Origin: Xestospongia bergquistia
Lineage: Eukaryota; Porifera; Demospongiae; Haplosclerida; Petrosiidae
Assembly: GCA_963965975.1 (NCBI GenBank)
Contig: OZ014422.1
Location: 4,363,155 to 4,427,154 of the forward strand
Length of the DNA: 64,000 nucleotides
Reading direction: 5' to 3'
The notes below the pieces were generated by a model that had not been told where the DNA came from, made no database searches, and was given only the letters and a program-made list of their open reading frames with translations. Of this stretch, positions 22,278-36,240 are shown one piece after another. Every line of letters starts with the position of its first letter. Positions within the stretch are counted from its first letter, which is position 1. The position numbers and the translations under genes were made by a program.

Positions 22278-25200
22278 AATAATCTGCTATTAACAGTTTA
22301 GTAAGTTGGTTTGCATTAACACACTAAGTCTTTAATTTAAAGACTTTAGAAGGTTTAGACTATTGAGTAAATTTTATAAAGTAAACTGGTCAGTCTAAAG
22401 GATTCTATGGGACTAACGAAATAAACTGCTATTAACAGTTTAGTAAGTTGGTTTGCATTAACACTCTAAAGTCTTTAATTTAAAGACTTTAGAAGGTTGT
22501 GACTCTTGAGTGAATTTTATGAAGTAAAAAGCTCAGTCAAAAGGACTCTATGAAACTAAATAAATAAACTGCTTTTAACAGTTTAGTTAGTTGGTTTGCA
22601 TTTACACTCTAAAGTCTTTAATTTAAAGACTTTAGAATGTTTAGTCTATTGAGTGAAGATTATAAAGTAAACAGCTCAGTCTAAAGGACTCTATGGGACT
22701 AACTAAATGAACTGCTATTAACAGTTTAGTAAGTTGGTTTGCATTAAAACTCTAAAGTCTGTTACTTAAAGACTTTAGAAGGTTTAGACTACTGAGCAAA
22801 GTTTATAAAGTAAACTGGTTAGTCAAAAGGACTCTATGGGACTAATGAAATAGACTACTAATAACAGTTTAGTAAGTTGGTTTGCTTTAACACTCTAAAG
22901 TCTTTAAATTAAAGAGTTTAGAAGGTTTAGACTATTGAGTGAAGTTTATAAAATAAAGAGCTTAGTCTAAAGGACTCTATGGGACTATCTAAATAAACTG
23001 TTATTAACAGTTTAGTAAGTTGGTTTGCATTAACACTCTAAAGTCTTTAATTTAAAGACTTTAGAAGGTTTAGACTATTGAGTAAATTTCATAAAGTAAA
23101 CTGCTCATTCTGAAGGACTCTATGGGACTAACTAAATACACTGCTTTTAAGAATTTAGTAAGTTGTTTTGCATTAACACTTTAAAGTCTTCATTTTTATG
23201 ACTTTAGAATGTTTAGACCATTGAGTTAAGTTTATAAAGTAAACAGCTCAGTCTAAAGGACTCTATGAAGCTAAATAAATAAATTGCTAGTAACAGTTTA
23301 GTAAGTTAATTAGCATTAACACTCTAAAGTCTTCAATTTAAAGACTTTAGAAGGTTTAGACTATTGAGTAATTTTTATAAAGTGAACTGCTCAGTTTAAA
23401 GGACTCTATGGGACTAATGAAATAAACTGCTATTAAGATTTTAGTAAGTTGTTTTGCATTAACACACTAAAGTCTTTAAATTAAAGTCTTGAGAATGTTT
23501 AGACTATTGAGTGAAGTTTATAAAGTGAAGAGCTTAGTCTAAAGGACTCTATGGGAAAAAGGAAATAAACTGCTATTAACAGTTTAGTAAGTTAGTTTGC
23601 ATTAACACTCTAAAGTCTTTAAAATAAAGAATTTAGAAGGTTTAGACTATTAAGTGAAGTTTATAATGTGAACAGCTCAGTCTAAAGGACTCTGTGGGAC
23701 AAACTAAATAAACTGTTATTTACAGTTTAGGAAATTGGTTTGCATTAACACTCTAAAGTCTTTAATTTAAAGACGTTACAAGGTTTAGACTATTGAGTGA
23801 AGTTTATAAAGTAAACATCTCAGTCTAAAGGACTCTATGAAACTAAATAAATAAACTGCTTTTAACAGTTTAGTAAGTTGGTTTCATTAACACTCTAAAG
23901 TCTTTAATTTAAAGACTTTAGAAGGTTTAGACTATTGAGTGAAGTTTATAAAGTAAACAGCTCAGTCTAAAGGACTCTATGGGACTAACTAAATAAACTG
24001 CTATTAACAGTCTAGTAAGTTGGTTTGCATTAACACACTAAAGTCTTTAATTTAAGAATTTAGAAGGTTTAGAATACTGAGTAAATTTTATAAAGTAAAC
24101 TAGTCAGTCTAAACGACTCTATGGGACTAACTAAATAAACTGCTATTAACAGTTTAGTAAGTAGGTTTGCATTAACACTCTAAAGTCTTTAATTTAAAGA
24201 CTTTAGAAGGTTGTGACTATTAAGAAAGGTTTATAAAGTAAACAGCTCAGTCTAAAGGACTCTGTGACCCTAAATGAATAAAGTGCTGTTAACAGTTTAG
24301 TAATTTGGTTTGCGTTAACACTTTAAAGTCTTAAAATAAAAGACTTTCGAAGATTTAGACTGTTGAGTGAAGTTTATAAAGTAAACTGCTCATTCTAAAG
24401 GACTCAATGGGACTAACTAAATGAACTGCTATTAACAGTTTAGTAAGTGGGTTTGTATTAACACTCCAAAGTCTTTAAATTAAAAAGTTTGGAAGGCTTA
24501 GACTATTGAGTGAAGTTTATAATGTAAAGAGCTCAGTCTAAAGGACTCTATGGGACTAACTAAATAAACTGTTAATAACAGTTTAGCAAGTTGGTTTGCA
24601 TTTACACTCTCAAGTCTTTAATCTAAAGACGTTAGAAGGTTTTGACTATTGAGTGAAGTTTATAAAGTAAACAGCTCAGTCTAAAGGACTCTATGAAATT
24701 AAATAAATAAAGTGCTATTAACAGTTTAGTAAGTTGGTTTGCATTAACACTCTAAAGTCTTTAAATTAAAGACTTTAGACGGTTTAGACTATTGAGTGAA
24801 GTTTATAAGTAAACCCCTCAGTCTAAAGGACTCTATGGGACTAACTAAATAATCTGCTATAAACAGTTTACTAAATTGGTTTGCGTTAACACTCTAACTC
24901 TTTAATTTAAGACTTTAGAAGGTTTAGACTATTGACTAAATTTTATAAAGTAAACTGGTCAGTCTAAAGGACTCTATGGGACTAACAAAATAAACTTCTA
25001 TTAACACTTTAGTAAGTTGGTTTGCATTAACACTCTAAAGTCTTTAATTTAAAGACTTTAGAACGTTTAGATTATGGAGTAAACTTTACAAAGTAAACAG
25101 CTCAGTCTAAAGGACTCTATGAAACTAAATAAATAAATTGCTTTTAACAGTCTAGTAAGTTGGTTTGCATTAACACTCTAAAGTCTTTAATTGAAAGACT

Positions 25201-25429
25201 TTCGAAGGTTTAGACTATTGAGTGAAGTTTATAATGTAAACGGCTCAGTCTAAAGGACTCTATGAAACTAAATAAATAATCTGCTTTTAAAAGTTTACTA
25301 AGTTAGTTTGCATTAACACTCTAAAGTCTTTAACTTAAAGACTTTAGGAGGTTTAGACTACTGAGTGAGGTTTATAAAGAAAACAGCTCAGTCTAAAGGA
25401 CTCTATGGGACTAACTAAATAAACTGCTA

Positions 25430-26410
25430 TTGACAGTTTAGTAAGTTGTTTCGCATTTTCACTCTAAAGTCTTTAAATTAAAGTGTTTAGAAGGTTTTGA
25501 CTATTGAGTGAAGTTTATAAAGTAAAGAACTTAGTCTAAAGGACTCTATGGGACTAAGTAAATAAACTGTTATTAACAGTTTAGTAAGTTTGTTTGCATT
25601 AACACTCTAAAGTCTTTAATTTAAAGACTTTAGAAGGTTTAGACTATTGAGTAAATTTTATAAAGTAAACTGCACACTCTAAAGGACTCTATGGGACTAA
25701 ATAAATAAACTGCTATTAACAGTTTAGTAAGTTGGTTTGCATTAACACTTTTAAGTCTTTAAATTAAAGACTTTAGACGGTTTAGACTATTGAGTGAAGT
25801 TTATAATGTAAACAGGTCAGTCTAAAGGACTCTGTGGGACTAACTAAATAAGCTGTTATTAACAGTTTAGCAAGTTTGTTTGCATTAACACCCTAAAGTC
25901 TTTCATTTAAAGACGTTAGAAGGTTTAGACTATTGATTGAAGTTTATAAAGTAAACATCTCAGTCTAAAGGACTGTATGAAACTAAATAAATAAACTGCT
26001 TTTATCCGTTTAGTAAGTTGGTTTGCATTAACGCTCTAAAGTCTTTAATTTAAAGACTTTAGAAGGTTTAGACTATCAAGTGAAGGTTATAAAGTAAACA
26101 GCTCAGTCTAAAGGACTCTATGGGACTATCTAAATAAACTGCTATTAGCAGTTTAGTAAGTTGGTTTGCACTAACACTCTAAAGTCTTTAATTTAAAGAA
26201 TTTAGAAGGTTTAGAATAATGAGTAAATTTTATAAAGTAAACTGGTCAGTCTAAAGGACTCTATGGGAATAACTAAATAAACTGCTATTAACAGTTTAGT
26301 AAGTTGGTTTGCATTAACTCTCTAAAGTCTTTCAATTAAAAAGTTTAGAAGGTTTAGACAATTGAGTGAAGTTTATAATGGAAAGAGCTCAGTCTAAAGG
26401 ACTCTATGGG
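25430..26410. repeat. Dispersed duplicate block, first copy (offset 2998)
   Basis: It matches 28428-29408 at an offset of 2998 bp (21 monomers). Shared markers are AACACCCTAAAGTC (25891 and 28889 region), AGAATAATGAG (26213 and 29211) and TTTATCCG/TTTAACAG class A monomers. It overlaps the end of long unit 3, so the duplication reused part of that unit. Confidence 0.7.
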
Positions 26411-28427
26411 ACTAACTAAATAATCTGCTATTAACAGTTTAGTAAGTTGGTTTGCATTAACACTCTAAACTCTTTAATTTAAAGACTTTAAAATGTTTAG
26501 ACTATTGAGTTATTTTTATAAAGTAAACCGCTCAGTCTAAAGGACTCTATGGGACTAACTAAATAATCTGCTATTAACAGTTTAGTAAGTTGGTTTGCAT
26601 TAACACTCTAAAGTCTTTAATTTAAAGACTTTAGAAGGTTTAGACTATTGAGTGAAGTTTATAAAGTAAACCGCTCAGTCTAAAGGACTCTATGGGACTA
26701 ACTAAATAATCTGCTATTAACAGTTTAGTAAGTTGGTTTCCATTAACACTCTAAAGTCTTTAATTTAAAGACTTTAGAAGGTTTAGACTATTGAGTGAAG
26801 TTTACAAGGTAAACAGCTCAGTCTAAAGGACTCTACGGGACTAAGAAAATAAACTGCTATTAACAATTTTGTAAGTTGGTTTGCATTAACTCACTAAAGT
26901 CTTTAATTTAAAGAATTTATAAGGTTTAAAATACTGTGTAAATTTTATAAAGTAAACTGGTCAGTCTAAAGGATTCTATGGACTAACTAAATAAACTGCT
27001 CTTGACAGTTTAGTAAGTTGTTTTGCATTAACACTCTAAAGTCTTTAATTTAAAGACTTTAGAAATATGTTACTATTGAGTGAAATTTATAATGTAAACA
27101 GCTCAGTCTAAAGGACTCTATGAAACTAAAGAAATAAACTGCTACTAAATCTTTAGTAAGTTGGTTTGCATTAACACTCTAAAGTCTTTAATTTAAAGAA
27201 GTTAGAAGGTTTAGACTATTGAGTGAATTTTATAAAGTAAACTGGTCAGTCTAAAGGACTCTATGGGACTAACTAAATAAACTGCTATTAACAGTTTAGT
27301 AAGTTGGTTTGCATTAACACTCTAAAGTCTTTAATTTAAAGACTTTAGAAATTTGTGACTATTGATTGAAATTTATGAAGTAAACAGCTCAGTCTAAAGG
27401 ACTCTATGAAACTAAATAAATAAACTGCTACTAAAAGTTTAGTAAGTTGGTTTGCATTAATACTCTAAAGTCTTTCATTTAAAGAGTTTAGAAGGTTTAG
27501 ACTATTTAGTGAAGTTTATAAGGAAAACAGCTCAATCTAAAGGACTCTATGGGACTAACTAAATACCCTGCTACTAACAGTTTTTAAGTAGTTTTGCATT
27601 AACACTATAAAGTCTTTAAATTAAAGTGTTTAGAAGGTTTAGACTATTGAGTGAATTTTATAAAGTAAAGAGCTTTGTCTAAAGGACTCTATGGCACTAA
27701 GTCAAGAATCTGCTATAAACAGTTTAGTAAATTGGTTTGCATTAACACTCTAACTCTTTAATTTAAAGACTTTATAAGATTTAGACTATTGAGTAAATTT
27801 TATAAAGTAAACTGGTCAGTCTAAAGTACTCTATGGGACTAACGAAATAAACTGCTATTAACAGTTTAGTAAGTTGGTTTGCATTAACACTCTAAAGTCT
27901 TTGAATTAAAGAGTTTAGAAGGTATAGACTATTGAGTGAAGTTTATAAAGTAAACCGCTCAGTCTAAAGGACTCTATGGGACTAATTAAATAATCTGCTA
28001 TAAACAGTTTAGTAAATTGGTTTGCATTAACACTCTAACTCTTTAATTTAAAGACTTTAGAAGGTTTAGACTATTGAGTAAATTTTACAAACTAAACCGG
28101 TCAGTCTAAAGGACTCTATGGGACTAACGAAATAAACTGCTGTTATCAGTTTAGTAAGTTGGTTTGCATTAACACTCTAAAGTCTTTAATTTAAAGACTT
28201 TAGAAGGTAGTGACTATTGAGTGAACTTTATAAAGTAAACAGCTCAGTCTAAAGGACTCTATGAAACTAAATAAATAAATTGCTTTTAACAGTCTAGTAA
28301 GTTGGTTTGCATTAACACTCTAAAGTCTTTAATTTAAAGACATTAGAAGGTTAGACTATTGAGTGAAGTTTTTAAAGTAAACAGCTCAGTCTAAAGGACT
28401 CTATGGGACTAACTAAATAAACTGCTA

Positions 28428-29408
28428 TTAACAGTTTAGTAAGTCGTTTTGCATTATGACTCTAAAGTGTTTAAATTAAAGTTTTTAGAAGGTTTAGGCT
28501 ATAGAGTGAAGTTTATAAAGTAAAGAACTTAATCTAAAGGACTCAATGGGACTAAGTAAATAAACTGTTATTAACAGTTTAGTAAGTTGGTTTGCATTAA
28601 CACTCTAAAGTCTTTAATTTAAAGACTTTAGAAGCTTTAGACTATTGAGTAAATTTTATAAAGTAAACTGCTCACTCTAAAGGACTCTATGGGACTAAAT
28701 AAATAAACTTCTATTAACAGTTTAGTAAGTTGGTTTGCATTAACACTCTAAAGTCTTTAAATTAAAGACTTTAGAAGGTTTAGACTATTGAATGAAGTTT
28801 ATAATGTAAACAGGTCAGTCTAAAGGACTCTGTGGGACTTACTAAATAAACTGTTATTAACAGTTTAGCAAGTTGGTTTGCTTTAACACCCTAAAGTCTT
28901 TAATTTAAAGACGTTAGAAGGTTAAGACTATTGAGTGAAGTTTATAAAGTAAACAGCTCAGTCTAAAGGACTGTATGAAATTAAATAAATAAACATCTTT
29001 TAACAGTTTAGTAAGTTGGTTTGCATTAACGCTCTAAAATCTTTAATTTAAAGACTTTAGAAGGTTTAGACAATCGAGTGAAGGTTATAGAATAAACAGC
29101 TCAGTCTAAAGAACTCTATGGGACTAACTAAATAAACTGCTATTAACAGTTTAGTAAGTTGGTTTGCATTAACACTCTAAAGTCTTTAATTTAAAGAATT
29201 TAGAAGGATTAGAATAATGAGTAAATTTTATAAAGTAAACTGGTCAGTCTAAAGGACTCTATGGGAATAACTAAATAAACTGCTATTAGCAGTTTAGTAA
29301 GTTGGTTTGCATTAACACTCTAAAGTCTTTAAATTAAAAAGTTTAGAAGGTTTACACAATTGAGTGAAGTTTATCATGTAAAGAGCTCAGCCTAAAGGAC
29401 TCTATGAA
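28428..29408. repeat. Dispersed duplicate block, second copy (offset 2998)
   Basis: This is the partner of 25430-26410, with scattered substitutions. Farther left the offset shifts to 3142 bp (25141 and 28283), one extra monomer, showing an indel of one unit inside the duplicated tract. Confidence 0.7.
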
Positions 29409-29959
29409 ACCAAATAAATAAAGTGCTATTAACAGTTTAGTAAGTTGGTTTGCATTAACACTCCAAAGTCTTTAAATTAAAGACTTTAGAAGGTTTAGAC
29501 GATTGTGTGAAGTTTATAAAGTAAACAGTTCAGTCTAAAGGACTCTATGGGACTAACTAAATAATCTGCTATTAACAGATCAGTAAGTTTGTTTGCATTA
29601 ACACTCTAAAGTCTTTAATTTAAAGATTTTAGAATGTTTAGACTATTGAATGAAGTTTATAAAGTAAACAGCTCAGTCTAAAGGACTCTATGGGACTAAC
29701 AAAATAAACTGCTATTAACAATTTAGTAAGTTTGTTTGCATTAACACTCTAAAGTCTTTAATTTAAGGAATTTATAAGGATTAAAATACTGAGTAAATTT
29801 TATAAAGTAAACTGGTCAGTCTAAAAGACTCTATGGGACTAACTAAATAAACTGCTGTTAACAGTTTAGCAAGTTTTTTTGCATAAACACTCTGAAGTCT
29901 TTAATTTAAAGACTTTAGAAATTTGTTACTATTGAGTGAAGTTTATAATGTAAAAAGCT

Positions 29960-31150
29960 CAGTCAAAAGGACTCTATGCGACTAACTAAATAAAATGCTA
30001 TTAACAGTTTGGTAAGTTGGTTTGCATTAACACTCTAAAGTCTTTAATTTAAAGACTTTAGAAATTTGTGACTATTGAGTGGATTTTATAAAGTAAAAAG
30101 CTCAGTCTAAAGGTCTCTATAAAACTAAATAAATAAACTGGTTTTAACAGTTTAGTAAGTTGGTTTGCATTAACACTCTAAAGTCTTTAATTTAAAGACT
30201 TTAGAAATTTGTGACTATTGAGTGAAGTTTATAAAGTAAACAGCTCTGTATAAAGGACTCTATGAAACTAAATAAATAAAAAGCTATTAAAAGTTTAGTA
30301 GTTGGTTTGCATTAACATTCTAAAGTCTTTAATTTAAAGACTTTAAAAGGTTTAGACTATTGAGTGAAGTTTATAAAGGAAATAGCTAAGTCTAAAGGGC
30401 TCTATGGGACTAACTAAGTAAACTGCTATTAACAGTTTAGTAAGATGTTTTGCATTAACACTCTAAAGTCTTTAAATTAAAGTGTTTAGAAGGTTTAGAC
30501 TATTGAGTGACGTTTATAAAGTAAAGAGCTCAGTCTAAAGGTCTCTATGGGACTAAGTAAATAAACTGTTATTAACAGTTTAGTAAGTTGGTTTGCATTA
30601 ACACTCTAAAGTCTTTAATTTAAAGACTTTAGAAGGTTTAGACTATTGAGTGAAGTTTATGAAGTAAACAGCTCAGTCTAAAAGACTCTATGGGACTAAC
30701 TAAATAAACTGTTATTAACAGTTTAGTAAGTTGGTTTGCATTAACACTGTAAAGCCTTTAATTTAAAGACTTTTGAAATTTGTGACTATTGAGTGAAGTT
30801 TATAAAGTAAACAGCTCTGTATAAAGGACTCTATGAAAATAAATAAATAAACTGCTATTAAAAGTTTAGTAAGTTGGTTTGCATTAACACTCTAAAGTCT
30901 TTAATTTAAAGACTTTAGAATGTTTAGACTATTGAGTGAAGGTTATAAAGAAAATAGCTCAGTCTAAAGGACTCTATGGGACTAACTAAGTAAACTGCTA
31001 TTAACAGTTTAGTAAGATGTTTTGCATTAACACTCTAAAGTCTTTAAATTAAAGTGTCTAGAAGGTTTAGACTATTGAGTGAAGTTAATAAAGTAAAGAG
31101 CTTAGTCTAAAGGACTCTATGGGACTAAGTAAATAAACTGTTATTAACAG
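29960..31150. repeat. Satellite with a local 4-monomer repeat
   Basis: The monomer with GAAATTTGTGACTATTG and AGCTCTGTATAAAGG recurs at 30242 and 30813, 571 bp (4 monomers) apart. In both cases it is followed by a monomer with AAATAGCT and one with AAGATGTTTTGC. This is a short run of a 4-monomer order that differs in classes from the A-B-C-D order farther right. Confidence 0.65.
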
Positions 31151-32425
31151 TTTAGTAAGTTTGTTTGCATTAACACTCTAAAGTCTTTAATTTAAAGACC
31201 TTATAAGGTTTAGACTATTGAGTAAATTTTATAAAGTTAACTGCTCATTCTAAAGGACTGTATGGGACTAACTAAATAAACTGCTATTAACAGTTTAGTA
31301 AGTTGGTTTGCATTAACACTCTAAAGTCTTTAAATTAAAGAGTTTATAAGATATAGACTATTGAGTGAAGTTTATAATGTAAACAGCTCAGTCTAAAGGA
31401 CTCTATGGGACAAACTAAATAAACTGTTATTAACAGTTTAGTAACTTGGTTTGCGTTAACACTCTAAAGTCTTTAATTTAAAGACGTTAGAAGGTTCAGA
31501 CTATTGAGTGAAGTTTATAAAGTAAACAGCTCAGTTTAAAGGACTCTATGAAGCTAAATAAGTAAACTGCTTTTAACAGTTTAGTAAGTTAGTTTGCATT
31601 AACACTCTAAAGTCTTTAATTTAAAGACTTTAGAAGGGTTAGTCTATTGAGTGAAGTTTTTGAAGTAAACAGCTCAGTCTAAAGGACTCTACGGGACTAA
31701 CTAAATAAACTGCTATTAACAGTTTAGTAAGTTGATTTGCATTAACACTCTAAAGTCTTTAATTGAAAGAATTTAGAAGTTTAGAGTACTAAGTAAATTT
31801 TATAAAGTAAACTGGTCAGTCTAAAGGACTCTATGGGACTAACTAAATAAACTGCTATTAACAGTTTAGTAACTTGGTTTGCATTAACACTCTAAAGTCT
31901 TTAATTTAAAGACTTTAGAAGGTTTAGACTATTGAGTGAAGTTTATATAGTAAACAGCTCTGTCTAAAGGACTCTATGAAGCTAAATAAATAAACTGCTA
32001 TTAACAGTTTAGTAAGTTGGTTTGCATTAACACTCTAAAGTCTTTAATTTAAAGACTTTAGAAGGTTTAGACTATTGAGTGAAGTTTATAGAGTAAACAG
32101 CTCAGTCTAAAGGACTCTATGGGACTAACTAAATAAACTGCTATGAACAGTTTAGTAGGTTTGTTTGCATTAACACTATAAAGTCTTTAATTTAAAGACT
32201 TTAGAAATTTGTGACTACTGAGTGAAGTTTATAAAGTAAACAGCTCTATATAAAGGAGTCTATGAAACTAAATAAATAAACTGCTATTAATAGTTTGGTA
32301 AGTTGGTTTGCATTAACACTCTAAAGTCTTTAATTTAAAGACTTTAGAAGGTTTAGACTATTGAGTGAAGTTTATAAAGAAAATAGCTCAGACTAAAGGA
32401 CTCTACGGCACCAACTAAGTAAACT
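31150..32425. repeat. 19-monomer-offset duplicate, first copy (2715 bp)
   Basis: It matches 33865-35140 at an offset of 2715 bp. Shared markers include AAAGACCTTATAA (31194 and 33909), TTTAGAGTACT with AATTGAAAGAATTTAG (31781 and 34496), and AGC(T/A)CTATATAAAGGA near 32243 and 34958. Confidence 0.75.
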
Positions 32426-33420
32426 GCTATTAACAGTTTAGTAAGATGTTTTGCATTAACCCTCTAAAGTCTTTAAATTAAACTGTTTAGAAGGTTTAGA
32501 CTATTGAGTGAAGTTTATAAAGTAAAGAGCTTAGTTTAAAGGACACTATGGGACTCAGTAAAAAAACTGTTATTAACTGTTTAGTAAGTTTGTTTGCATT
32601 AACACTCTAAAGTCTTTAATTTAAAGACTTTATAAGGTTTAGACTGTTGAGTAACCTTTATAAATTAAACTGCTCATTTTAAAGGACTGTACGGGACTAA
32701 CTAAATAAACTGCTATTAACAGTTTAGTAAGTTGGTTTGCACTAGCACTCTAAAGTCTTCAATATAAAGACTTTAGAAGGTTTAGACTATTGAGTGAAGT
32801 TAATAAAGTAAACAGCTCAGTTTAAAGGACTCTATGAAACTAAATAAATAAACTGCTTTTAACAGTTTAGTTAGTTGGTTTGCATGAACACTCTAAAGTC
32901 TTTATTTTAAAGACTTTACAAGGTTTAGTCTATTGAGTGAAGTTTTTGAAGTAAACAGCTTAGACTAAAGGACTCTATGGGACTAACTAAGTAAACCGCT
33001 ATGAACAGTTTAGTCAGTTGACTTGCATTAACACTCTAAAGTCTTTAATTTAAAGAATTTAGAAGTTTAGAGTACAGAGTAAATTTTATAAAGTAAACTG
33101 GTCAGTCTAAAGGACCCTGTGGGACTAACTAAATAAACTGCTATTAACGGTTTAGTAAGTTGGTTTGCATTAACACTCTAAAATCTTTAATTTAAAGAGT
33201 TTAGAAGGTTTAGACTATTGAGTGAAGTTTATAATGTAAAGAGCTCTGTCTAAAGGACTCTATGGGACTAACTAAATAAACTGTTATTAACAGTTTAGCA
33301 AGTTGGTTTGCATTAACACTCTAAAGTCTTTAATTTAAAGACGTTAGAAGCTTTAGACTATTGAGTGAAGTTTATAAAGTAAACAGTTCAGTTTATAGGA
33401 CTCTATGAAACTAAATAAAT

Positions 33421-33930
33421 AAACTGCTTTTAACAATTTTGTAAGTTGGTTTGCATTAACACTCTAAAGTCTTTAATTTAAAGACTTTAGAAGTGTTAGA
33501 CTATTGAGTGAAGTTTTTGAGGTAAACAGCTCAGACTAAAGGACTCTATGGGACTAACTAAATGAACCGCTATTAAAAGTTTAGTAAGTCGATTTGCGTT
33601 AACACTCTAAAGTCTTTAAATTAAAGAGTTTGGAAGGTTTAGACTATTGAGTGAAGTTTGTAATTTAGACAGCTCAGTATAAAGGACTCTATGGGACTAA
33701 CTAAATAAACTGTTATTAACAGTTTAGCAAGTTGGTTTGCATTAACACTCTAAAGTCTTTTATTTAAAGACGTTAGAAGGTTTAGACGAATGAGTGTAGT
33801 TTATAAAGTAAACAGCTCAGTTTAAAGAACTCTATGAAACTAAATAAATAAACTGCTTTTAACAGTTTTGTAAGTTTGTTTGCATTAACACTCTAAAGTC
33901 TTTAATTTAAAGACCTTATAATGTTTAGAC
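33421..33930. repeat. 12-monomer-offset duplicate, first copy (1715 bp)
   Basis: It matches 35136-35645 at an offset of 1715 bp. Markers are TTTTAACAATTTTGTAAG (33427 and 35142), AGTTTTTGAGGTAAACAG and GTTTGTAATTTAGACAGC (33656 and 35371). Confidence 0.75.
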
Positions 33931-35140
33931 TATTGAGTAAATTTTATAAAGTAAACTGCTCATTCTAAAGGACTGTATGGGACTAACTAATAAACTGCTA
34001 TTAACAGTTTTTTAAGTTGGTTTGCATTAACACTCTAAAGTCTTTAAATTAAAAAAGTTTATAAGTTATAGACTATTGAGTGAAGTTTATAATGTAAACA
34101 GCTCAGTCTAAAGGACTCTATGGGACTAACTAAATAAACTGTTATTAACAGTTTAGTAGCTTAGTTTGCATTAACACTCTAAAGTCTTTAATTTAAAGAC
34201 GTTAGAAGGTTTAGACTATTGAGTGAAGTTTATAAAGTAAACAGCTCAGTTTAAAGGAATCTATGAAGCTAAATAAATAAACTGCTTTTAACAGTTTAGT
34301 AAGTTAGTTTGCATTAACACTCTAAAGTCTTTAATTTAAAGACTTTACAAGGGTTAGTCTATTGAGTGAAGTTTTTGAAGTAAACAGCTCAGTCTAAAGG
34401 ACTCTACGGGACTAACTAAATAAACTGCTATTAACAGTTTAGTAAGTGGATTTGCATTAACACTCTAAAGTCTTTAATTGAAAGAATTTAGAAGTTTAGA
34501 GTACTCAGTAAATTTTATAAAGTAAACTGGTCAGTCTAAAGGACTCTATGGGACTAACTAAATAAACTGCTATTAACAGTTTAGTAACTTGGTTTGCATT
34601 AACACTCTAAAGTCTTTAATTTAAAGACTTTAGAAGGTTTAGACTATTGAGTGAAGTTTATATAGTGAACAGCTCTATCTAAAGGACTCTATGAAGCTAA
34701 ATAAATAAACTGCTATAGACAGTTTAGTAAGTTGGTTTGCATTAACACTCTAAAGTCTTTAATTTAAAGACTTTAGAAGGTTTAGACTATTGAGTGAAGT
34801 TTATAGAGTAAACAGCTCAGTCTAAAGGACTCTATGGGACTAACTAAATAAACTGCTATGAACAGTTTAGTAGGTTGGTTTGCATTAACACTATAAAGTC
34901 TTTAATTTAAAGACTTTAGAAATTTGTGACTACTGAGTGAAGTTTATGAAGTAAACAGCACTATATAAAGGACTCTATGAAACTAAATAAATAAACTGCT
35001 ATTAAAAGTTTGGTAAGTTGCTTAGCATTAACACTCTAAAGTCTTTAATTTAAAGACTTTAGAAGGTTTAGACTATTGAGAGAAGTTTATAAAGAAAATA
35101 GCTCAGTCTAAAGGACTCTATGGCACAAACTAAGTAAACT
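33865..35140. repeat. 19-monomer-offset duplicate, second copy (2715 bp)
   Basis: This is the partner of 31150-32425. At about 35135 the sequence switches from matching 32.42 kb to matching 33.42 kb, so its right edge is a recombination junction. Confidence 0.75.
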
Positions 35141-35645
35141 GCTTTTAACAATTTTGTAAGTTGGTTTGCATTAACACTCTAAAGTCTTTAATTTAAAGAC
35201 TTTAGAAGTTTTAGACTATTGAGTGAAGTTTTTGAGGTAAACAGCTCAGACTAAAGGACTCTATGGGACTAACTAAATGAACCGCTATTAACAGTTTAGT
35301 AAGTCGATTTGCGTTAACACTCTAAAGTCTTTAAACTAAAGAGTTTAGAAGGTTTAGACTATTGAGTGAAGTTTGTAATTTAGACAGCTCAGTATAAAGG
35401 ACTCTATGGGACTAAATAAATAAACTGTTATTAACAGTTTAGCAAGTTGGTTTGCATTAACACTCTAAAGTCTTTTATTTAAAGACGTTAGAAGGTTTAG
35501 ACAAATGAGTGAAGTTTATAAAGTAAACAGCTCAGTTTAAAGAACTCTATGAAACTAAATAAATAAACTGCTTTTAACAGTTTAGTAAGTTTGTTTGCAT
35601 TAACACTCTAAAGTCTTTAATTTAAAGACCTTATAAGGTTTAGAC
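35136..35645. repeat. 12-monomer-offset duplicate, second copy (1715 bp)
   Basis: This is the partner of 33421-33930. It follows directly on the second copy of the 2715-bp-offset block, giving a mosaic of two source segments. Confidence 0.75.
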
Positions 35646-36240
35646 TATTGAGTGAAGTCTTTAATGTAGACAGCTCAGTCGAAAGGACTCTATGGGACTA
35701 ACTAAATAAACCGCTATTAACAGTTTAGTAAGTTGATTTGCATTAACACTCTAAAGTCTTTAATTTAAAGAATTTAGAAGGTTTAGAGTTCTGAGTAAAT
35801 TTTATAAAGTAAACTGGTCAGTCTAAAGGACTCTATGGGACTAACTAAATAAACCGCTATTAACAATTTAGTAAGTTGGTTAGCATTAACACTGTAAAGT
35901 CTTTTATTTAAAGACTTTAGAAGGTTTAGACTATTGAGTGAAGTTTATAATGTAAACAGCTCAGTCTAAAGAACTCTATGGGACTAACTAAATAAACTGT
36001 TATTAAAAGTTTAGCAAGTTGGTTTGCATTAACGCTCTAAAGTCTTTAATTTAATGACGTTAGAAGGTTTAGACTATTGAGTGAAGTTTTTAAAGTAAAC
36101 AGCTCAGTTTAAAGGACTCTATGAAACTAAATAAGTAAACTGCTTTTAACAGTTTAGTAAGTTGGTTTGCATTAACACTCTAAAGTCTTTAATTTAAAGA
36201 CTTTAGAAATTTGTGACTACTGAGTGAAGTTTATAAAGTA

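Larger units (their letters stand above)
19687..26163. repeat. Long higher-order unit 3, split by the transposon
   Basis: The first part (19687-20226) matches 15402-15730 at offset 4285 and then 11140-11380. After the transposon, 22276 onward matches 15799 onward at offset 6477. The match to unit 2 stops at about 26163, where class C-like monomers (AAAGAATTTAG) replace the expected ones. Without the 2049-bp insertion the unit is 4428 bp, or 31 monomers. Identity to unit 2 is visibly higher than that of unit 1 to unit 2. Confidence 0.75.
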
